DNA of 64,000 nucleotides from Kocuria rosea subsp. polaris (GTDB lineage: Bacteria > Actinomycetota > Actinomycetes > Actinomycetales > Micrococcaceae), in the NCBI GenBank assembly GCA_023896275.1, contig MLDA01000016.1, forward strand, positions 44,491 through 108,490. The letters run 5' to 3'. A model generated the notes under the pieces. That model was not told where the DNA came from. It ran no database searches and worked only from the letters and a program-made list of their open reading frames with translations. The position numbers and the translations under genes were made by a program. Shown one piece after another: positions 7,400 to 16,168 of the stretch. Position 1 is the stretch's first letter, and every line of letters begins with the position of its first letter.

Positions 7400-8176
7400 T
7401 CAGGCGAGTTCCGCGCGGAGGACCTCCGCCCACGCCTCGGGCGCCTCGAGGTGGGCGTCGTGCCCGACTCCGACCAGGTCCACGCGCCGGGTCTGCGGAC
7501 GACACTCGATGAGCTCGCTCCGCTGCGCCGCGTCGAAGAGGCCCGCCTCGGCGAAGACCGCCGTCGTCGGAACGCGTAGGCGCGTCCATTCCACCCATCT
7601 GGGAACGTGCACCTCGGCCAGCGTCGCTTCCATGACATCGGCATCGAAGCGTGGTCGCAATCCGTCCCGCGCTGGTTCGAGATCGGCGATCCATGCGTCG
7701 GCCAGGGCACCCCGGCCGAGGAACCCGCGGGCCTCCTCTTCGTCCGCGAACGGGACCGGCCACGAGGAGAAGTACCGCCCGAGCCGGCGCGCCTCGCCCG
7801 GGTCGTCCGAACCGCGGACGTGCCCCTCAAGCATGACGAGCCGACGGACGAGGTCCGGACGCGCGCACGCCGTCATGAACGCGGTGTGGGCGCCCACCGA
7901 CTGACCGACCAGGTCGACGGCTTGTTCCGGGAAGAGCCTCTCGACGACCTCCACGACGTCGTGCACGAAGGCTCGACGGGACACATCCCCGGGGCGGCGC
8001 GTGCTGCGTCCATGCCCGCGCTGGTCGAGGAGCACGACCCGACGTCCGCGGAGTGCGCCGGCCGTCGGACGCATCTCGCGCGAACTCCCCGCCAGCCCGT
8101 GCAGCAGGACAACCGGCGGACCGTGGCCGCCGAAGTCCTCGACGTAGAGGTCGACGTCGCCGCGATGAATGAACAT
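7400..8176 (-). CDS. Alpha/beta hydrolase
   Basis: A 258-residue alpha/beta-fold hydrolase. The oxyanion-hole motif HGLAGSSREM follows PPVVLL. The nucleophile elbow GQSVGAH carries the catalytic serine, and the C-terminal VGVGHDAHLE carries the catalytic histidine. It is likely a cytosolic esterase, lactonase or haloperoxidase-like enzyme of unknown substrate. The start at 8176 follows GAAGGA; an in-frame ATG at 8188 is nearly as good and adds four residues. Longer frames upstream run through a large inverted repeat and are not credible. The amidase upstream is in the same direction but is separated by that repeat, so the gene probably has its own promoter. Confidence 0.84.
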   Translation of the reverse strand: MFIHRGDVDLYVEDFGGHGPPVVLLHGLAGSSREMRPTAGALRGRRVVLLDQRGHGRSTRRPGDVSRRAFVHDVVEVVERLFPEQAVDLVGQSVGAHTAFMTACARPDLVRRLVMLEGHVRGSDDPGEARRLGRYFSSWPVPFADEEEARGFLGRGALADAWIADLEPARDGLRPRFDADVMEATLAEVHVPRWVEWTRLRVPTTAVFAEAGLFDAAQRSELIECRPQTRRVDLVGVGHDAHLEAPEAWAEVLRAELA

Positions 8177-8230
8177 GGTGTCCTTCATATCACCGCCGCA
8201 GGCCAGCTGAGGCTGACACTCGGCGGTCCC

Positions 8231-8301
8231 TGCGCCGATGATTGTCAAAAACAGGGCACTTAACGGCCGAATACCCCCTGAAATCGACAATCATCGGCGC
8301 A
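8231..8301. repeat. Long inverted repeat between amidase and alpha/beta hydrolase genes
   Basis: TGCGCCGATGATTGTC (8231-8246) is exactly complementary to GACAATCATCGGCGCA (8286-8301). Inside the 39-nt loop, CAGGG and CCCTG can extend the structure. The perfect 16-bp arms would form a very stable stem in RNA or a cruciform in DNA. There is no T-run on either strand. It may end transcription of the amidase operon, regulate the hydrolase gene, or be a small mobile repeat. Confidence 0.85.
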
Positions 8302-8321
8302 GCCTGCGGGCGGTGCCGGAC

Positions 8322-10049
8322 TCAGCCGAGCTCGGGGGTGCGCGGCGGCACCGAGCGCCGCTGTCCCGTCGCTTCGAACGCGGCGGCGAGGGCCAGCAGC
8401 GCGTTGTCGTCGTAGGCCCGCCCGGCGAACGTCAGCCCCACCGGCATGCCGATGTCCGCCATGTCACCCATGGGCACGGTCACGGTCGGGATACCCAGGT
8501 GCCGCGGGACGAGGTTGCCGTTGGCGACCCACACGCCGTTGCGCCAGCCGGCCTCCGCGGACGCAGGGTTCACGTCCATGTCTGCCGCGCCCACGTCGGC
8601 CACCGCGGGGAACACCACCGCGTCGAGCCCGCGGGAGTCCATCCAGTCCTCGAGATCGATGCGCCGCGTCTCCTCGAGACCACGCACGCCGCCGGCGAGC
8701 TCCGGAATCTCGGTCACGTCCGTCACCGGGTGCTCGGCCGCGTGCGCCGGGTAGGTGGCGATGTCGTCGTCGAACCCGTAGTAGCGGTCGCCCAGCGCAC
8801 CGTCTGGGTGCGGGAAAATGCGCTCCCCGACGACGTCGGCCAGGCGGTTCAGGTTCGGGTCGCCGTTCGCGCGCAGGAAGTCGTCCCAGCCGAACACGGA
8901 GAGATCCACGATCTCCCGCTGCAGGTATTCGCCGCTCACGAGCCCGCGCGTGGCGATGTTCGGCGCCCCCGCCCGGTCACCTTCGTAGTTCGTCACCACA
9001 GGGAAATCGACGACGACGACGGTCGCACCCGCCGCCTCCAGGTCCGCCCGCGCGGCGGCCCAGAGGTCGATCACACTCGGCCGGGTCTCGATCCGCTGCC
9101 CCGTGGAGCCCCCGATGCCGCGCACGCCGTCGAGGCCGCGGAAGAGCGGGCCGGTGCCGGCGTCGTCGTCCTGATTGATGTACATGGCGGGCACGCCGAT
9201 CGTCTTGCCGGCCAGCGGCGCGGGGCCGTCCGCGAGGGCCGGATAGGAAGCCGGCCGCACGGCCGAGGCCGCCGGGATCTCAACCCACGGCTGCACGCGC
9301 CAGAAGTCGCCGCGGGTCTCGGCGTCGTCAGCGACGATGACGTCAAGCACCTCCAGCAGGTCCGCCATCGTGCGGGTGTGGGGCACCACGACGTCCATGG
9401 TCGGCACGAGCGGCCAGTTCCCGCGCACGGAGATGACGCCGCGGGAGGGCGTGTAGGCGCACAGCGCGTTGTTCGACGCCGGGGCGCGGCCCGAGGACCA
9501 CGTCTCCTCTCCCAGCCCGAAGGCCGCGAAGCTCGCCGCCGTGGCCGTGCCGGATCCGTTGGAGGAGCCGGAGCCGAACGCGCTCGTCAGCCAGTCGGCG
9601 CTGTAGGGGCTCTCGGCCCGGCCGTACACGCCGCGCTGCATCCCGCCGTTGGCCATGGGCGGCATGTTGGTCAGGCCCAGCAGGATCGCCCCGCCCGCGC
9701 GCAGCCGCTCGATCGTGAACGCGTCGCGCTGCGCGACGAGGTTCTCGAAGGCCGGCGACCCGGAGGCGACGGTGAGACCCCGCGCCATGTACGAGTCCTT
9801 GGCGGTGTAAGGGATCCCGTCCAGCGCCCCGAGCGTCTCGCCGCGGGCGCGGCGGGCGTCGGAGGCGGCGGCCTCGGCCAGCGCCTCGTCGTTGCGCACG
9901 ACGACGGCGTTCAGCTCCGGCCCGGACACGTCGAAAGCGTCGATGCGGGCCATGTACGCCTCGACGAGCCCGACGGACGTGACGACTCCGGACTCCAGAT
10001 CCGCACGCAGCCGGGCGATCGTGGCTTCGACGACTGGGTAGTGGCTCAT
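8322..10049 (-). CDS. Amidase signature family hydrolase
   Basis: A 575-residue amidase-signature enzyme. The Ser-cisSer-Lys triad can be placed: lysine in PYTAKDSYM (about residue 84), the cis-serine in GSGSSNGSGTATAAS, and the nucleophilic serine in EETWSSGRAPAS. These correspond to GGSSGGS and the GGSIR region of the family, although the second is unusual (WSSGR). The enzyme hydrolyses amides to acid and ammonia in the cytosol. It is the last gene of an operon after the NCS1 permease and the agmatine-deiminase-like gene, only 11 bp downstream of the latter. It could therefore complete breakdown of a guanidino or ureido compound. The exact substrate is unknown. Confidence 0.88.
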   Translation of the reverse strand: MSHYPVVEATIARLRADLESGVVTSVGLVEAYMARIDAFDVSGPELNAVVVRNDEALAEAAASDARRARGETLGALDGIPYTAKDSYMARGLTVASGSPAFENLVAQRDAFTIERLRAGGAILLGLTNMPPMANGGMQRGVYGRAESPYSADWLTSAFGSGSSNGSGTATAASFAAFGLGEETWSSGRAPASNNALCAYTPSRGVISVRGNWPLVPTMDVVVPHTRTMADLLEVLDVIVADDAETRGDFWRVQPWVEIPAASAVRPASYPALADGPAPLAGKTIGVPAMYINQDDDAGTGPLFRGLDGVRGIGGSTGQRIETRPSVIDLWAAARADLEAAGATVVVVDFPVVTNYEGDRAGAPNIATRGLVSGEYLQREIVDLSVFGWDDFLRANGDPNLNRLADVVGERIFPHPDGALGDRYYGFDDDIATYPAHAAEHPVTDVTEIPELAGGVRGLEETRRIDLEDWMDSRGLDAVVFPAVADVGAADMDVNPASAEAGWRNGVWVANGNLVPRHLGIPTVTVPMGDMADIGMPVGLTFAGRAYDDNALLALAAAFEATGQRRSVPPRTPELG

Positions 10050-10060
10050 GGTCCCCTCCT

Positions 10061-11107
10061 CTAGGAAGCCGCGGCGCCGGTCAGGCGGGGCTGCTGCTGG
10101 GTGATGCAGTGGATGGCGCCGCCGCGGTCGATCACGGGGCGGATGGGCACGGTCACCACGCGGCGGCCGGGATAGGCGTCCGCGAGGATCTCGGCGGCGC
10201 GGGCATCGGCGCGCTCGTCGTCGTATCCGCAGGCGATCACGCCGCCGTTGACGACGAGGTGGTTCACGTAGGACCAGTCGACAAATCCCTCATCATCGCG
10301 CAGTGCCGACGGGGCCGGCACATCCACGATGTCGAACGCGTTCCCGGCGGCGTCGGTCTGCGCGGAGAGGAACTCGCGCAGGGCGCGGGAGACCTCGAAG
10401 TCGGGGTGCTCCGGGTTGGTCTGCTGGTGCAGCAGCAGACGGCCGGGCTCGGGCAGCGTGGCGACCATGTCGACGTGGCCGCGCGTGCCGAAGTCCTCGT
10501 AGTCGCGCGTCAACCCGCGGGGCAGCCAGATCACCTTGGTGGCCCCGAGCGTGCGCGCCAGCTCCGCCTCGACAAGCTCGCGCGTCGCATACGGGTTGCG
10601 GCCCGGGTCCAGCTGGACGGTCTCGGTGATCAGCACCGTGCCGGCGCCGTCGACGTGGATCGCGCCGCCCTCGTTGACAAGCAGGGACGGCACCCGCTCG
10701 GCGCCGGAGGCCGCGGCGACGAACGCGCCGATCTTGGCCGACTTGTCCCATTCGGCCCACTCGGGAGCGCCCCAGCCGTTGAAGATCCAGTCGACGGCGC
10801 CCAGCACGCCGGGCCGCTCGTCGTCGACGACGAACGTGGGGCCGACGTCGCGCATCCAGAACTCGTCCAGGGGCGCCTCGAGCAGCTCGACGTCGCTGCC
10901 GAGCAGGTTCCGCGCCCGGTCCATCTCGCACGGGTCCGCGACCATGGTCACGGGCTCGAACTCGGCGACAGCGTGGGCCACGGCGGTCCACGCCGCGTAG
11001 GCCTCGTCGGCGGACGCGGCGTCCTCGCCCAGCGTCGTTCCGGGCCGCGGGAACGCCATCCAGGTGCGTTCGTGATCGGCAGTCTCTGCGGGCATGCGCC
11101 AGCTCAT
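10061..11107 (-). CDS. aguA: Agmatine deiminase family protein
   Basis: A 348-residue guanidino-group hydrolase of the agmatine deiminase/PPAD family. The start at 11107 (MSWRMPAETADHERTWMAFP) overlaps the permease stop by ATGA and follows GGAGAAC. The family motifs are present: FWMRDVGPTFVV, VNEGGAIHVDGAGT, GLTRDYEDFGTRGHVDM, and the catalytic cysteine C334 in RGGAIHCITQQQP. The known reaction is agmatine to N-carbamoylputrescine plus ammonia through a cysteine thioether intermediate. Length and motifs are normal. The neighbours are an NCS1 permease and an amidase-signature enzyme rather than the nitrilase-type AguB of the standard pathway, so the true substrate may be another guanidine. Confidence 0.87.
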   Translation of the reverse strand: MSWRMPAETADHERTWMAFPRPGTTLGEDAASADEAYAAWTAVAHAVAEFEPVTMVADPCEMDRARNLLGSDVELLEAPLDEFWMRDVGPTFVVDDERPGVLGAVDWIFNGWGAPEWAEWDKSAKIGAFVAAASGAERVPSLLVNEGGAIHVDGAGTVLITETVQLDPGRNPYATRELVEAELARTLGATKVIWLPRGLTRDYEDFGTRGHVDMVATLPEPGRLLLHQQTNPEHPDFEVSRALREFLSAQTDAAGNAFDIVDVPAPSALRDDEGFVDWSYVNHLVVNGGVIACGYDDERADARAAEILADAYPGRRVVTVPIRPVIDRGGAIHCITQQQPRLTGAAAS

Positions 11108-12618
11108 GCGGCGTTCTCCATTCGGTCGGTCTCCGGTGCAGTGGCGCCGGGACGCAGGGTGGGGTTCTTGTAGGGCGCGGTGGTGCGCCAGAGGATCGCG
11201 TAGACGACGCCGCCGATAACGGGCGCGCACAGCGCGGAGAGGTCGGCGCCGCCGAGGGCCGCGGCGATCGGGCCCACGAACAGCGTCGAGTTCACCAGCA
11301 GCACCGAAACGGAGGTGCCAACGACCATCGCGATCACGCCCGGGGCGAAGTACCCGCGGCTGTACCAGAAGTCGCTGGCGCGAGACTCATCGTTGAGCGC
11401 GACGCCGTCGTACCGGTTGCGGCGCAGGAGGATGTCGACGGCGTAGATCGCCACGAGCGGGCCGAGCACGGTCACGCTCAGCTCTAGCGCCGCGTTGAGG
11501 GTGTCGAGGAAGCTAGGGGCCGCGAAGACGAGCCACCCGCCCATCGCCGTCGCGGCCAGCCCCGTCACGACGACGGTGGTGGCGCGCGAGAGCCGCAGGC
11601 CCAGGCCCTGGGCGTAGAGGCCGGTCGAGTAGGCGACAAGCACGTTGTTCGTGATGGTGCCGAGCAGGACGACGAAGAGGAAGATCGGGGTGAACCAGCC
11701 GGGCACAATCTCGGAGATGGTCCGCTGCGGGTCCGTCATGTCGATCGCGGTGGCCGCGACGACGCCGAGGGAACCGATCACGACGGCCGGGATGAAACCG
11801 CCGAGCGCGGTCCACCAGATGACCCCGCGCCGCGGCGTGTTCTTGGGCAGGTAGCGCGAGTAGTCGGCGCCGGTGCCCCAGGACAGCGGGCCGGAAGCGA
11901 CAATCGCGTAGCCCAGGGCGATGAGGGCCCAGCGCTCACCGGCCGGCATCTCGGGCGCGGTGTAGGAGAAGTCCGCGGCGCCGAGGACGAAGAAGCCCAG
12001 GACGACGAAGGCGACGGCGAGCGCGGCCGAGAAATACGGGGCCAGCGCCATGATCGTGCCGTGGCCGTAGACGCTGAAGATAAAGCTCAGGAAGGCGACC
12101 GCGATCAGGACGGCCCATTCACCCGGCCCGGTCAGCTGCACGCCGAGCATCGGCAGCAGGGCCAGAGCCGCGAAAGTGCCGACCGCGATGTTGATGACCT
12201 CGTAGAAAAGGCCGATCAGGACGCCGAGCCCGCCGCCGAAGATGCGGTTGCCGCGGATGCCGTACATGGCGCGCATGATGGTGACGCTGGGCGCGCCCGC
12301 GGCCGGGCCGCTGACGGCCAGCCAGCCGACGATCGCCCACCACAGGTTGCCGACGACCGTGACGGCGAGCGCCTCGATCACCGACAGACCGAGCAGGACG
12401 AGTCCGCCGCCGATCACGAAGTAGAGGTAGAGAACGTTCGCGCTCATCCAGATCCAGAACAGGGAGACGGGTGCGCCGCCGCGCTCGGACGGGGCGATGT
12501 AGTCCAGCCCATGCGTCTCGACGTGCCCGACGCCGCCCGCGGTCGCCGCCGGGGACCGGGTTGCGGCGGGGGCCGCGGGCACCCCCTCGGGCGGTTGCGT
12601 CAGTAGTTCGTTGCTCAT
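11104..12618 (-). CDS. NCS1-family permease (cytosine/purine/allantoin type)
   Basis: A 504-residue membrane protein with about twelve hydrophobic segments and NCS1-family features: GLDYIAPSERGG before TM1, SGPAAGAPSVTIMRAMYGIRGN in the loop after TM3, and GTGADYSRYLPKNTPRR in the middle. NCS1 permeases import nucleobases, hydantoins, allantoin or thiamine precursors with protons or sodium. The start at 12618 (MSNELLTQPP) follows GAGGACGAGACGC and lies 31 bp from the 16-bp operator. It is the first gene of the NCS1-deiminase-amidase operon and is divergent from a TetR gene. The operon context suggests uptake of the guanidino or amide substrate degraded by its partners. Confidence 0.85.
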   Translation of the reverse strand: MSNELLTQPPEGVPAAPAATRSPAATAGGVGHVETHGLDYIAPSERGGAPVSLFWIWMSANVLYLYFVIGGGLVLLGLSVIEALAVTVVGNLWWAIVGWLAVSGPAAGAPSVTIMRAMYGIRGNRIFGGGLGVLIGLFYEVINIAVGTFAALALLPMLGVQLTGPGEWAVLIAVAFLSFIFSVYGHGTIMALAPYFSAALAVAFVVLGFFVLGAADFSYTAPEMPAGERWALIALGYAIVASGPLSWGTGADYSRYLPKNTPRRGVIWWTALGGFIPAVVIGSLGVVAATAIDMTDPQRTISEIVPGWFTPIFLFVVLLGTITNNVLVAYSTGLYAQGLGLRLSRATTVVVTGLAATAMGGWLVFAAPSFLDTLNAALELSVTVLGPLVAIYAVDILLRRNRYDGVALNDESRASDFWYSRGYFAPGVIAMVVGTSVSVLLVNSTLFVGPIAAALGGADLSALCAPVIGGVVYAILWRTTAPYKNPTLRPGATAPETDRMENAA

Positions 12619-12649
12619 GCGTCTCGTCCTCGTGACTGTCGGTCGCTTA

Positions 12650-12665
12650 TTGATCATGTGATCAA
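12650..12665. promoter_or_regulatory. TetR operator in divergent promoter region
   Basis: TTGATCATGTGATCAA has 7-bp arms TTGATCA/TGATCAA around a 2-bp centre. It is midway between the NCS1 operon start (12618) and the TetR start (12701). It is the expected autoregulatory and operon operator for the neighbouring TetR protein. Confidence 0.78.
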
Positions 12666-12700
12666 CAACTGCATGTGACCTTAACTACACTGGACTCACC

Positions 12701-13327
12701 ATGTCAAGAGCCACCACCCGGCCGACCGGCCGCAAACCGCCCGCCCAACGCTCGGCCGAGATCGTCGACGCCGCCATCAACATCGCCTGTGACGAGGGGC
12801 TATCCGCCGTGAAACTGCGCTCGGTGGCGGCCGCCGCGTCCGTCGCGCCGGGCCTCGTCGCACACTATGTTTCGAGCATGGACGAGCTGGTCGCCACGTG
12901 CTTCGAGCGCATCACGCGCGCCGAGCTCGAGGAGGTACGGGAGATCCTCGAGTCCGCGCCGACGCCGAGTCGGCGCCTCGCCCAGCTCCTGGCCACCGTG
13001 TTCGACTCCGCGCGCGACGACGTGACGCTCGTCTGGGTCGAGGCGTGGACTTTGGGCCGGACCAACGAACGCCTCGCGGCCAGCGTCCGCGACGTCATGG
13101 ACGCCTGGCACGCGGCCCTGGCCGACGTGATTCAGGCGGGCGTCGCCAGCGGCGAGTTCGACGTCGAGAGCCCCGACGAGGCGGCCTGGCACCTCCTGGG
13201 AATGATCGACGGCCTCAACGCACAGGCGCTCGTGCACTGGCGTCCCGCCACGCGCACGAGCGCCCTCAGCACCCTCGCCGAACGCCTGCTCGGCGCACCC
13301 CCGGGGACGCTGACGAACCTCGCCTGA
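12701..13327 (+). CDS. TetR-family repressor (BetI-like)
   Basis: A 208-residue TetR-family protein. The N-terminal helix-turn-helix spans about residues 15-60 (AQRSAEIVDAAINIACDEGLSAV then RSVAAAASVAPGLVAHYVSSMDELV), most like BetI and related amine-catabolism repressors. The C-terminal ligand domain (residues 75-205) has the BetI-type run DEAAWHLLGMIDGLNAQAL. A TACACT -10 element ends nine bases before the ATG, so the transcript may be almost leaderless. The gene is divergent from the NCS1-deiminase-amidase operon and shares the 16-bp dyad with it. It most likely represses that operon and itself until substrate is present. Confidence 0.87.
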   Translation: MSRATTRPTGRKPPAQRSAEIVDAAINIACDEGLSAVKLRSVAAAASVAPGLVAHYVSSMDELVATCFERITRAELEEVREILESAPTPSRRLAQLLATVFDSARDDVTLVWVEAWTLGRTNERLAASVRDVMDAWHAALADVIQAGVASGEFDVESPDEAAWHLLGMIDGLNAQALVHWRPATRTSALSTLAERLLGAPPGTLTNLA

Positions 13328-13340
13328 GCACCCCGGGGCG

Positions 13341-14468
13341 TCAGCCCGCGGGCACGCCCGCTCCCCACGCGTCGAGCTCCGCACGGACCGCCGGCCGCTC
13401 CTCGCCCTCGCGGGCCACGGCCAGGGACGCCGCCACGACGTCGTCGATCCGCACCCGGCGTCCCGACTCGGACGAGGTGATCGCCGCCTCGACCATCGCG
13501 AGGCTGCGCACGTTCGCGGCCGCCGTCGTGCCGGGTGAGCGCCCCGTACGCAGGCAGTCGACGAACTCGGCCAGCGCCCCGGCCGTTTCCTCGGCCCGCG
13601 GCGCCAGGACCGCCGTCTCCACCGGCGCCGGCGGCAGGTGCACCGCAGGGGCGCCGTCGCCGTCCCAGCTGGCCGTGCCGCGTTCGCCGCTCACGCGCCA
13701 CTGCCCGTTCCAGCTGGTCTCCGCGCCCGGCGCGCACCAGCTGCCGGCGTAGACGAAGCGGGCGCCCGAGGCGAATTCGAAGACCGCTGAGGCGTTGGCC
13801 GCCCCGCGGTACCAGGACCACCCGGGGTTGTGCTCCTCGCAGTACACGGCCACGGGGTCGGCGCCGATGAGCCGGCGGGCGACGTCGAAGTGGTGGATGG
13901 CCATGTCGACGAGCAGGACGTGGTCCATCTCCTCGCGGAAACCGCCGAAGCGCGGCGCCTTGAAGAAGGAGCAATCCACGGTGCCGATCTCACCCAGCGA
14001 GCCGACCTGCGTCGCAAGGGCGTCGAGGGCCGCGAAGTAACGCCGGGACTGACTGATCATCAGCAGCTGGCCCGCCGCGCGGGCGGCCGCGGCCTGCGTG
14101 AGCGCCTCGGCGACCGTCGGCGCCGCCGGCTTCTCGCAGAGCACGGGCAGACAAGCGTCGAACGCCTCCTCGTTGACCGGCCGGTGGGCGGCGGGCACGG
14201 TCACGTTGACGACCGCCTGGGCGCCGGAGCGCGCGGCGACTTCAGCGACCGAGCGGCCCGTGACGACGTCGTGCGCCCCGGGCACGCCGGCGGCTGCGAG
14301 CCCGTCGAGCGCCGCGCGGGCGGCCTCAAGATCGAGATCGACGAGGCCGACGAGCTCGACGTCGGGGTTCGCCGCGATCACTCCCAGCCAGTTCCGCCCC
14401 ATGCCGCCGGCGCCGACCTGGACGACGCGGATCGGCGCCGCGCCGGGAATCGTTGCGAACAAGCTCAA
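13341..14468 (-). CDS. Gfo/Idh/MocA-family oxidoreductase (operon distal copy)
   Basis: A 375-residue NAD(P)-dependent sugar dehydrogenase-like protein. The Rossmann motif VGAGGMGRNW is at the N-terminus, CEKPAAP is the family's conserved lysine-proline motif, and DMAIHHFDVARRLIGADP carries the usual catalytic aspartate/histidine. No ATG precedes the nucleotide-binding motif. Translation therefore most likely begins at TTG 14468, which overlaps the ThuA stop as TTGA, or at TTG 14462. Such enzymes oxidise or epimerise sugars and inositols in the cytosol. It is the last gene of the LacI-controlled sugar operon, directly after thuA, an arrangement common in disaccharide or polyol catabolism. Confidence 0.85.
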   Translation of the reverse strand: MSLFATIPGAAPIRVVQVGAGGMGRNWLGVIAANPDVELVGLVDLDLEAARAALDGLAAAGVPGAHDVVTGRSVAEVAARSGAQAVVNVTVPAAHRPVNEEAFDACLPVLCEKPAAPTVAEALTQAAAARAAGQLLMISQSRRYFAALDALATQVGSLGEIGTVDCSFFKAPRFGGFREEMDHVLLVDMAIHHFDVARRLIGADPVAVYCEEHNPGWSWYRGAANASAVFEFASGARFVYAGSWCAPGAETSWNGQWRVSGERGTASWDGDGAPAVHLPPAPVETAVLAPRAEETAGALAEFVDCLRTGRSPGTTAAANVRSLAMVEAAITSSESGRRVRIDDVVAASLAVAREGEERPAVRAELDAWGAGVPAG

Positions 14469-15253
14469 TCCGCCATCGCCCCCTCGTAGCCGTGCCCGTT
14501 GTAGAAGTCCCCGGCATCGTAGCGCAGGAGCGTCGGCGTCTCGCGTTCGGGGCGCAGGCTCTTGGCCCACTCGACGCCGTTCGCGATGACGCGCCGGACC
14601 TCACCCTGGTGGTAGACCGGGTAGTCCTGGTCCCCCGGGCTGAAGTAGAAGATCCGCCCGTGCCCGCGGCGATAGGTCATGCCCGACCGGAAGACCTCAC
14701 CGCCGGTGAACGTCGAGAGGAAGACGAGCTCGTCGGGCGCCGGCACGTCGAACTGTTCGCCGTACATCTCCTGGGCCGGAATGACGAACGGGTGCGGGAT
14801 GCCGCGGGCGATCGGGTGCGTGGGGTCGACGGTCCAGACGAGCTCGCGGTCGTCTTTCGAACGCCACCGCAGCGTGCAGGTGGTGCCCATGAGTTTCGTG
14901 AAGATCTTGGACCAGTGACCGGAGTGCAGGACGATCAGGCCCATGCCGGCCAGGACGTGCCGGTGGACGCGCTCGACGATCTCGTCAGCGACCTCGCCGT
15001 GGGCGGCGTGCCCCCACCAGAGCAGGACGTCCGTGGCGGCGAGCAGTTCCTCGCTCAGGCCGTGCTCCGGATCGTCCAGGGTCACGGTGCGCACGCGGGC
15101 ACGCTCGCCGAGGTGCTCCTCGATCCCCTCCTTGATGGTGGTGTGCATGCCGTCCGGGTACAGGTCCCGCACCTCCTGCTGGAGCTGCTCGTGCCGGTTC
15201 TCGCCCCAGACGACGACGTTGATCGGGGGCTCGGGTGTGATGGTTCCGTTCAT
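14465..15253 (-). CDS. ThuA-domain protein (trehalose utilisation type)
   Basis: A 262-residue ThuA-family protein, a class-I glutamine-amidotransferase-like fold linked to trehalose and related disaccharide use. Recognisable runs are NVVVWGENRHEQ at the N-terminus, DVLLWWGHAAHGEV, GLIVLHSGHWSKIFTKLMG, and GRIFYFSPGDQDYPVYH near the end. The last parts place several conserved histidines around the putative active pocket. The start follows AAGGAGGAATCC. In rhizobia ThuA with ThuB (a Gfo/Idh/MocA enzyme) makes or handles 3-keto-trehalose. Here the same pairing, thuA followed by a Gfo/Idh/MocA gene, sits behind sugar uptake genes, so a keto-sugar route is likely. The actual sugar is not known. 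Confidence 0.88.
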   Translation of the reverse strand: MNGTITPEPPINVVVWGENRHEQLQQEVRDLYPDGMHTTIKEGIEEHLGERARVRTVTLDDPEHGLSEELLAATDVLLWWGHAAHGEVADEIVERVHRHVLAGMGLIVLHSGHWSKIFTKLMGTTCTLRWRSKDDRELVWTVDPTHPIARGIPHPFVIPAQEMYGEQFDVPAPDELVFLSTFTGGEVFRSGMTYRRGHGRIFYFSPGDQDYPVYHQGEVRRVIANGVEWAKSLRPERETPTLLRYDAGDFYNGHGYEGAMAD

Positions 15254-15299
15254 GGATTCCTCCTTGGTTCGTGATGTCAGAAATGGGTTCTGGGCCGGA

Positions 15300-16154
15300 C
15301 TACTTCACGGCGCCGCCTGTGGCCCCGGCGGCGATGAACTTCTGCGCCAGCAGTAGCAGCACGATGGCCGGCAGCGAGGAGAGCACGGCGGTCGCCATGA
15401 CGGCGCCCCAGTTGGAGACCTGCGTGCCCAAGTACTGGTAGATGCCGAGGGTCACGGGCCGCAGCTCGTCCGTCGTCGTCAGCGTCAGCGCGAAGAGGAA
15501 GTCGCTCCACGCGAACAGGAACGCGAACAGGGCGGCGGTCACGACGGCGTTGCGCGAGACGGGCAGCGCGATCGAGACGAAGGCCCGCACGTGCCCGGCA
15601 CCGTCGACGCGCGCAGCCTCGAGGATCGACGGCGGCAGCCCCTGCATGAACGCCCGCAGGATCAGGATCGCGAACGGGATCGAGTGCGAGGCGTCGGCGA
15701 GGATCAGCCCGAGCGTCGTGTTCAGCAGGCCGAGGGTGTTATAGGCGGCGTAGAGCGCGTTGGCGATGACGATCCCCGGGATCATCTGCGCGATGAGGAT
15801 GACCAGCAGCGCGGCGTTGATCCAGCGGTAGCGGAACTGCGCCAGCGCGTACGCCGCCGGGGTGGCGATCGCGAGGGACACGACGACGGACCCGAGGGAG
15901 ATGACCAGGGAGGTCACCAGGTTCGGCCCCTGATCGGCGATCGCGGTCGCGTAGCCGGCGAAACTGGGGTTGAGCGGGAAGAAGTCCGCATTGAGCGTGT
16001 TGCCGGAGGGTTGCAGGGACGCGTTCACCATCCAGTAGACGGGGAAGAGCATGATCGCTACGAAGACGGCCCCCAGGACCGTGTAGCGCAGATCCTTGCG
16101 GGAGCGCAGGGACGTCGGCCGGAAGTCGGCGCGTTGTGCGACGGGGGTAGTCAC
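15300..16154 (-). CDS. Carbohydrate ABC transporter permease, MalG type
   Basis: A 284-residue inner-membrane permease with six hydrophobic segments. The EAA loop ILEAARVDGAGHVRAFVSIALPVSRNAV, which contacts the ATPase, marks it as a CUT1-family MalG-like subunit. Translation starts at GTG 16154 (read as Met) after GAAAGGAGTACC; the longer frame upstream lies inside the previous gene. It pairs with the MalF-type permease 14 bp upstream and the binding lipoprotein beyond. No ATPase gene is in the operon, so it probably uses a shared MsiK-type ATPase as in other Actinobacteria. Confidence 0.92.
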   Translation of the reverse strand: MTTPVAQRADFRPTSLRSRKDLRYTVLGAVFVAIMLFPVYWMVNASLQPSGNTLNADFFPLNPSFAGYATAIADQGPNLVTSLVISLGSVVVSLAIATPAAYALAQFRYRWINAALLVILIAQMIPGIVIANALYAAYNTLGLLNTTLGLILADASHSIPFAILILRAFMQGLPPSILEAARVDGAGHVRAFVSIALPVSRNAVVTAALFAFLFAWSDFLFALTLTTTDELRPVTLGIYQYLGTQVSNWGAVMATAVLSSLPAIVLLLLAQKFIAAGATGGAVK

Positions 16155-16168
16155 TTCGGTACTCCTTT

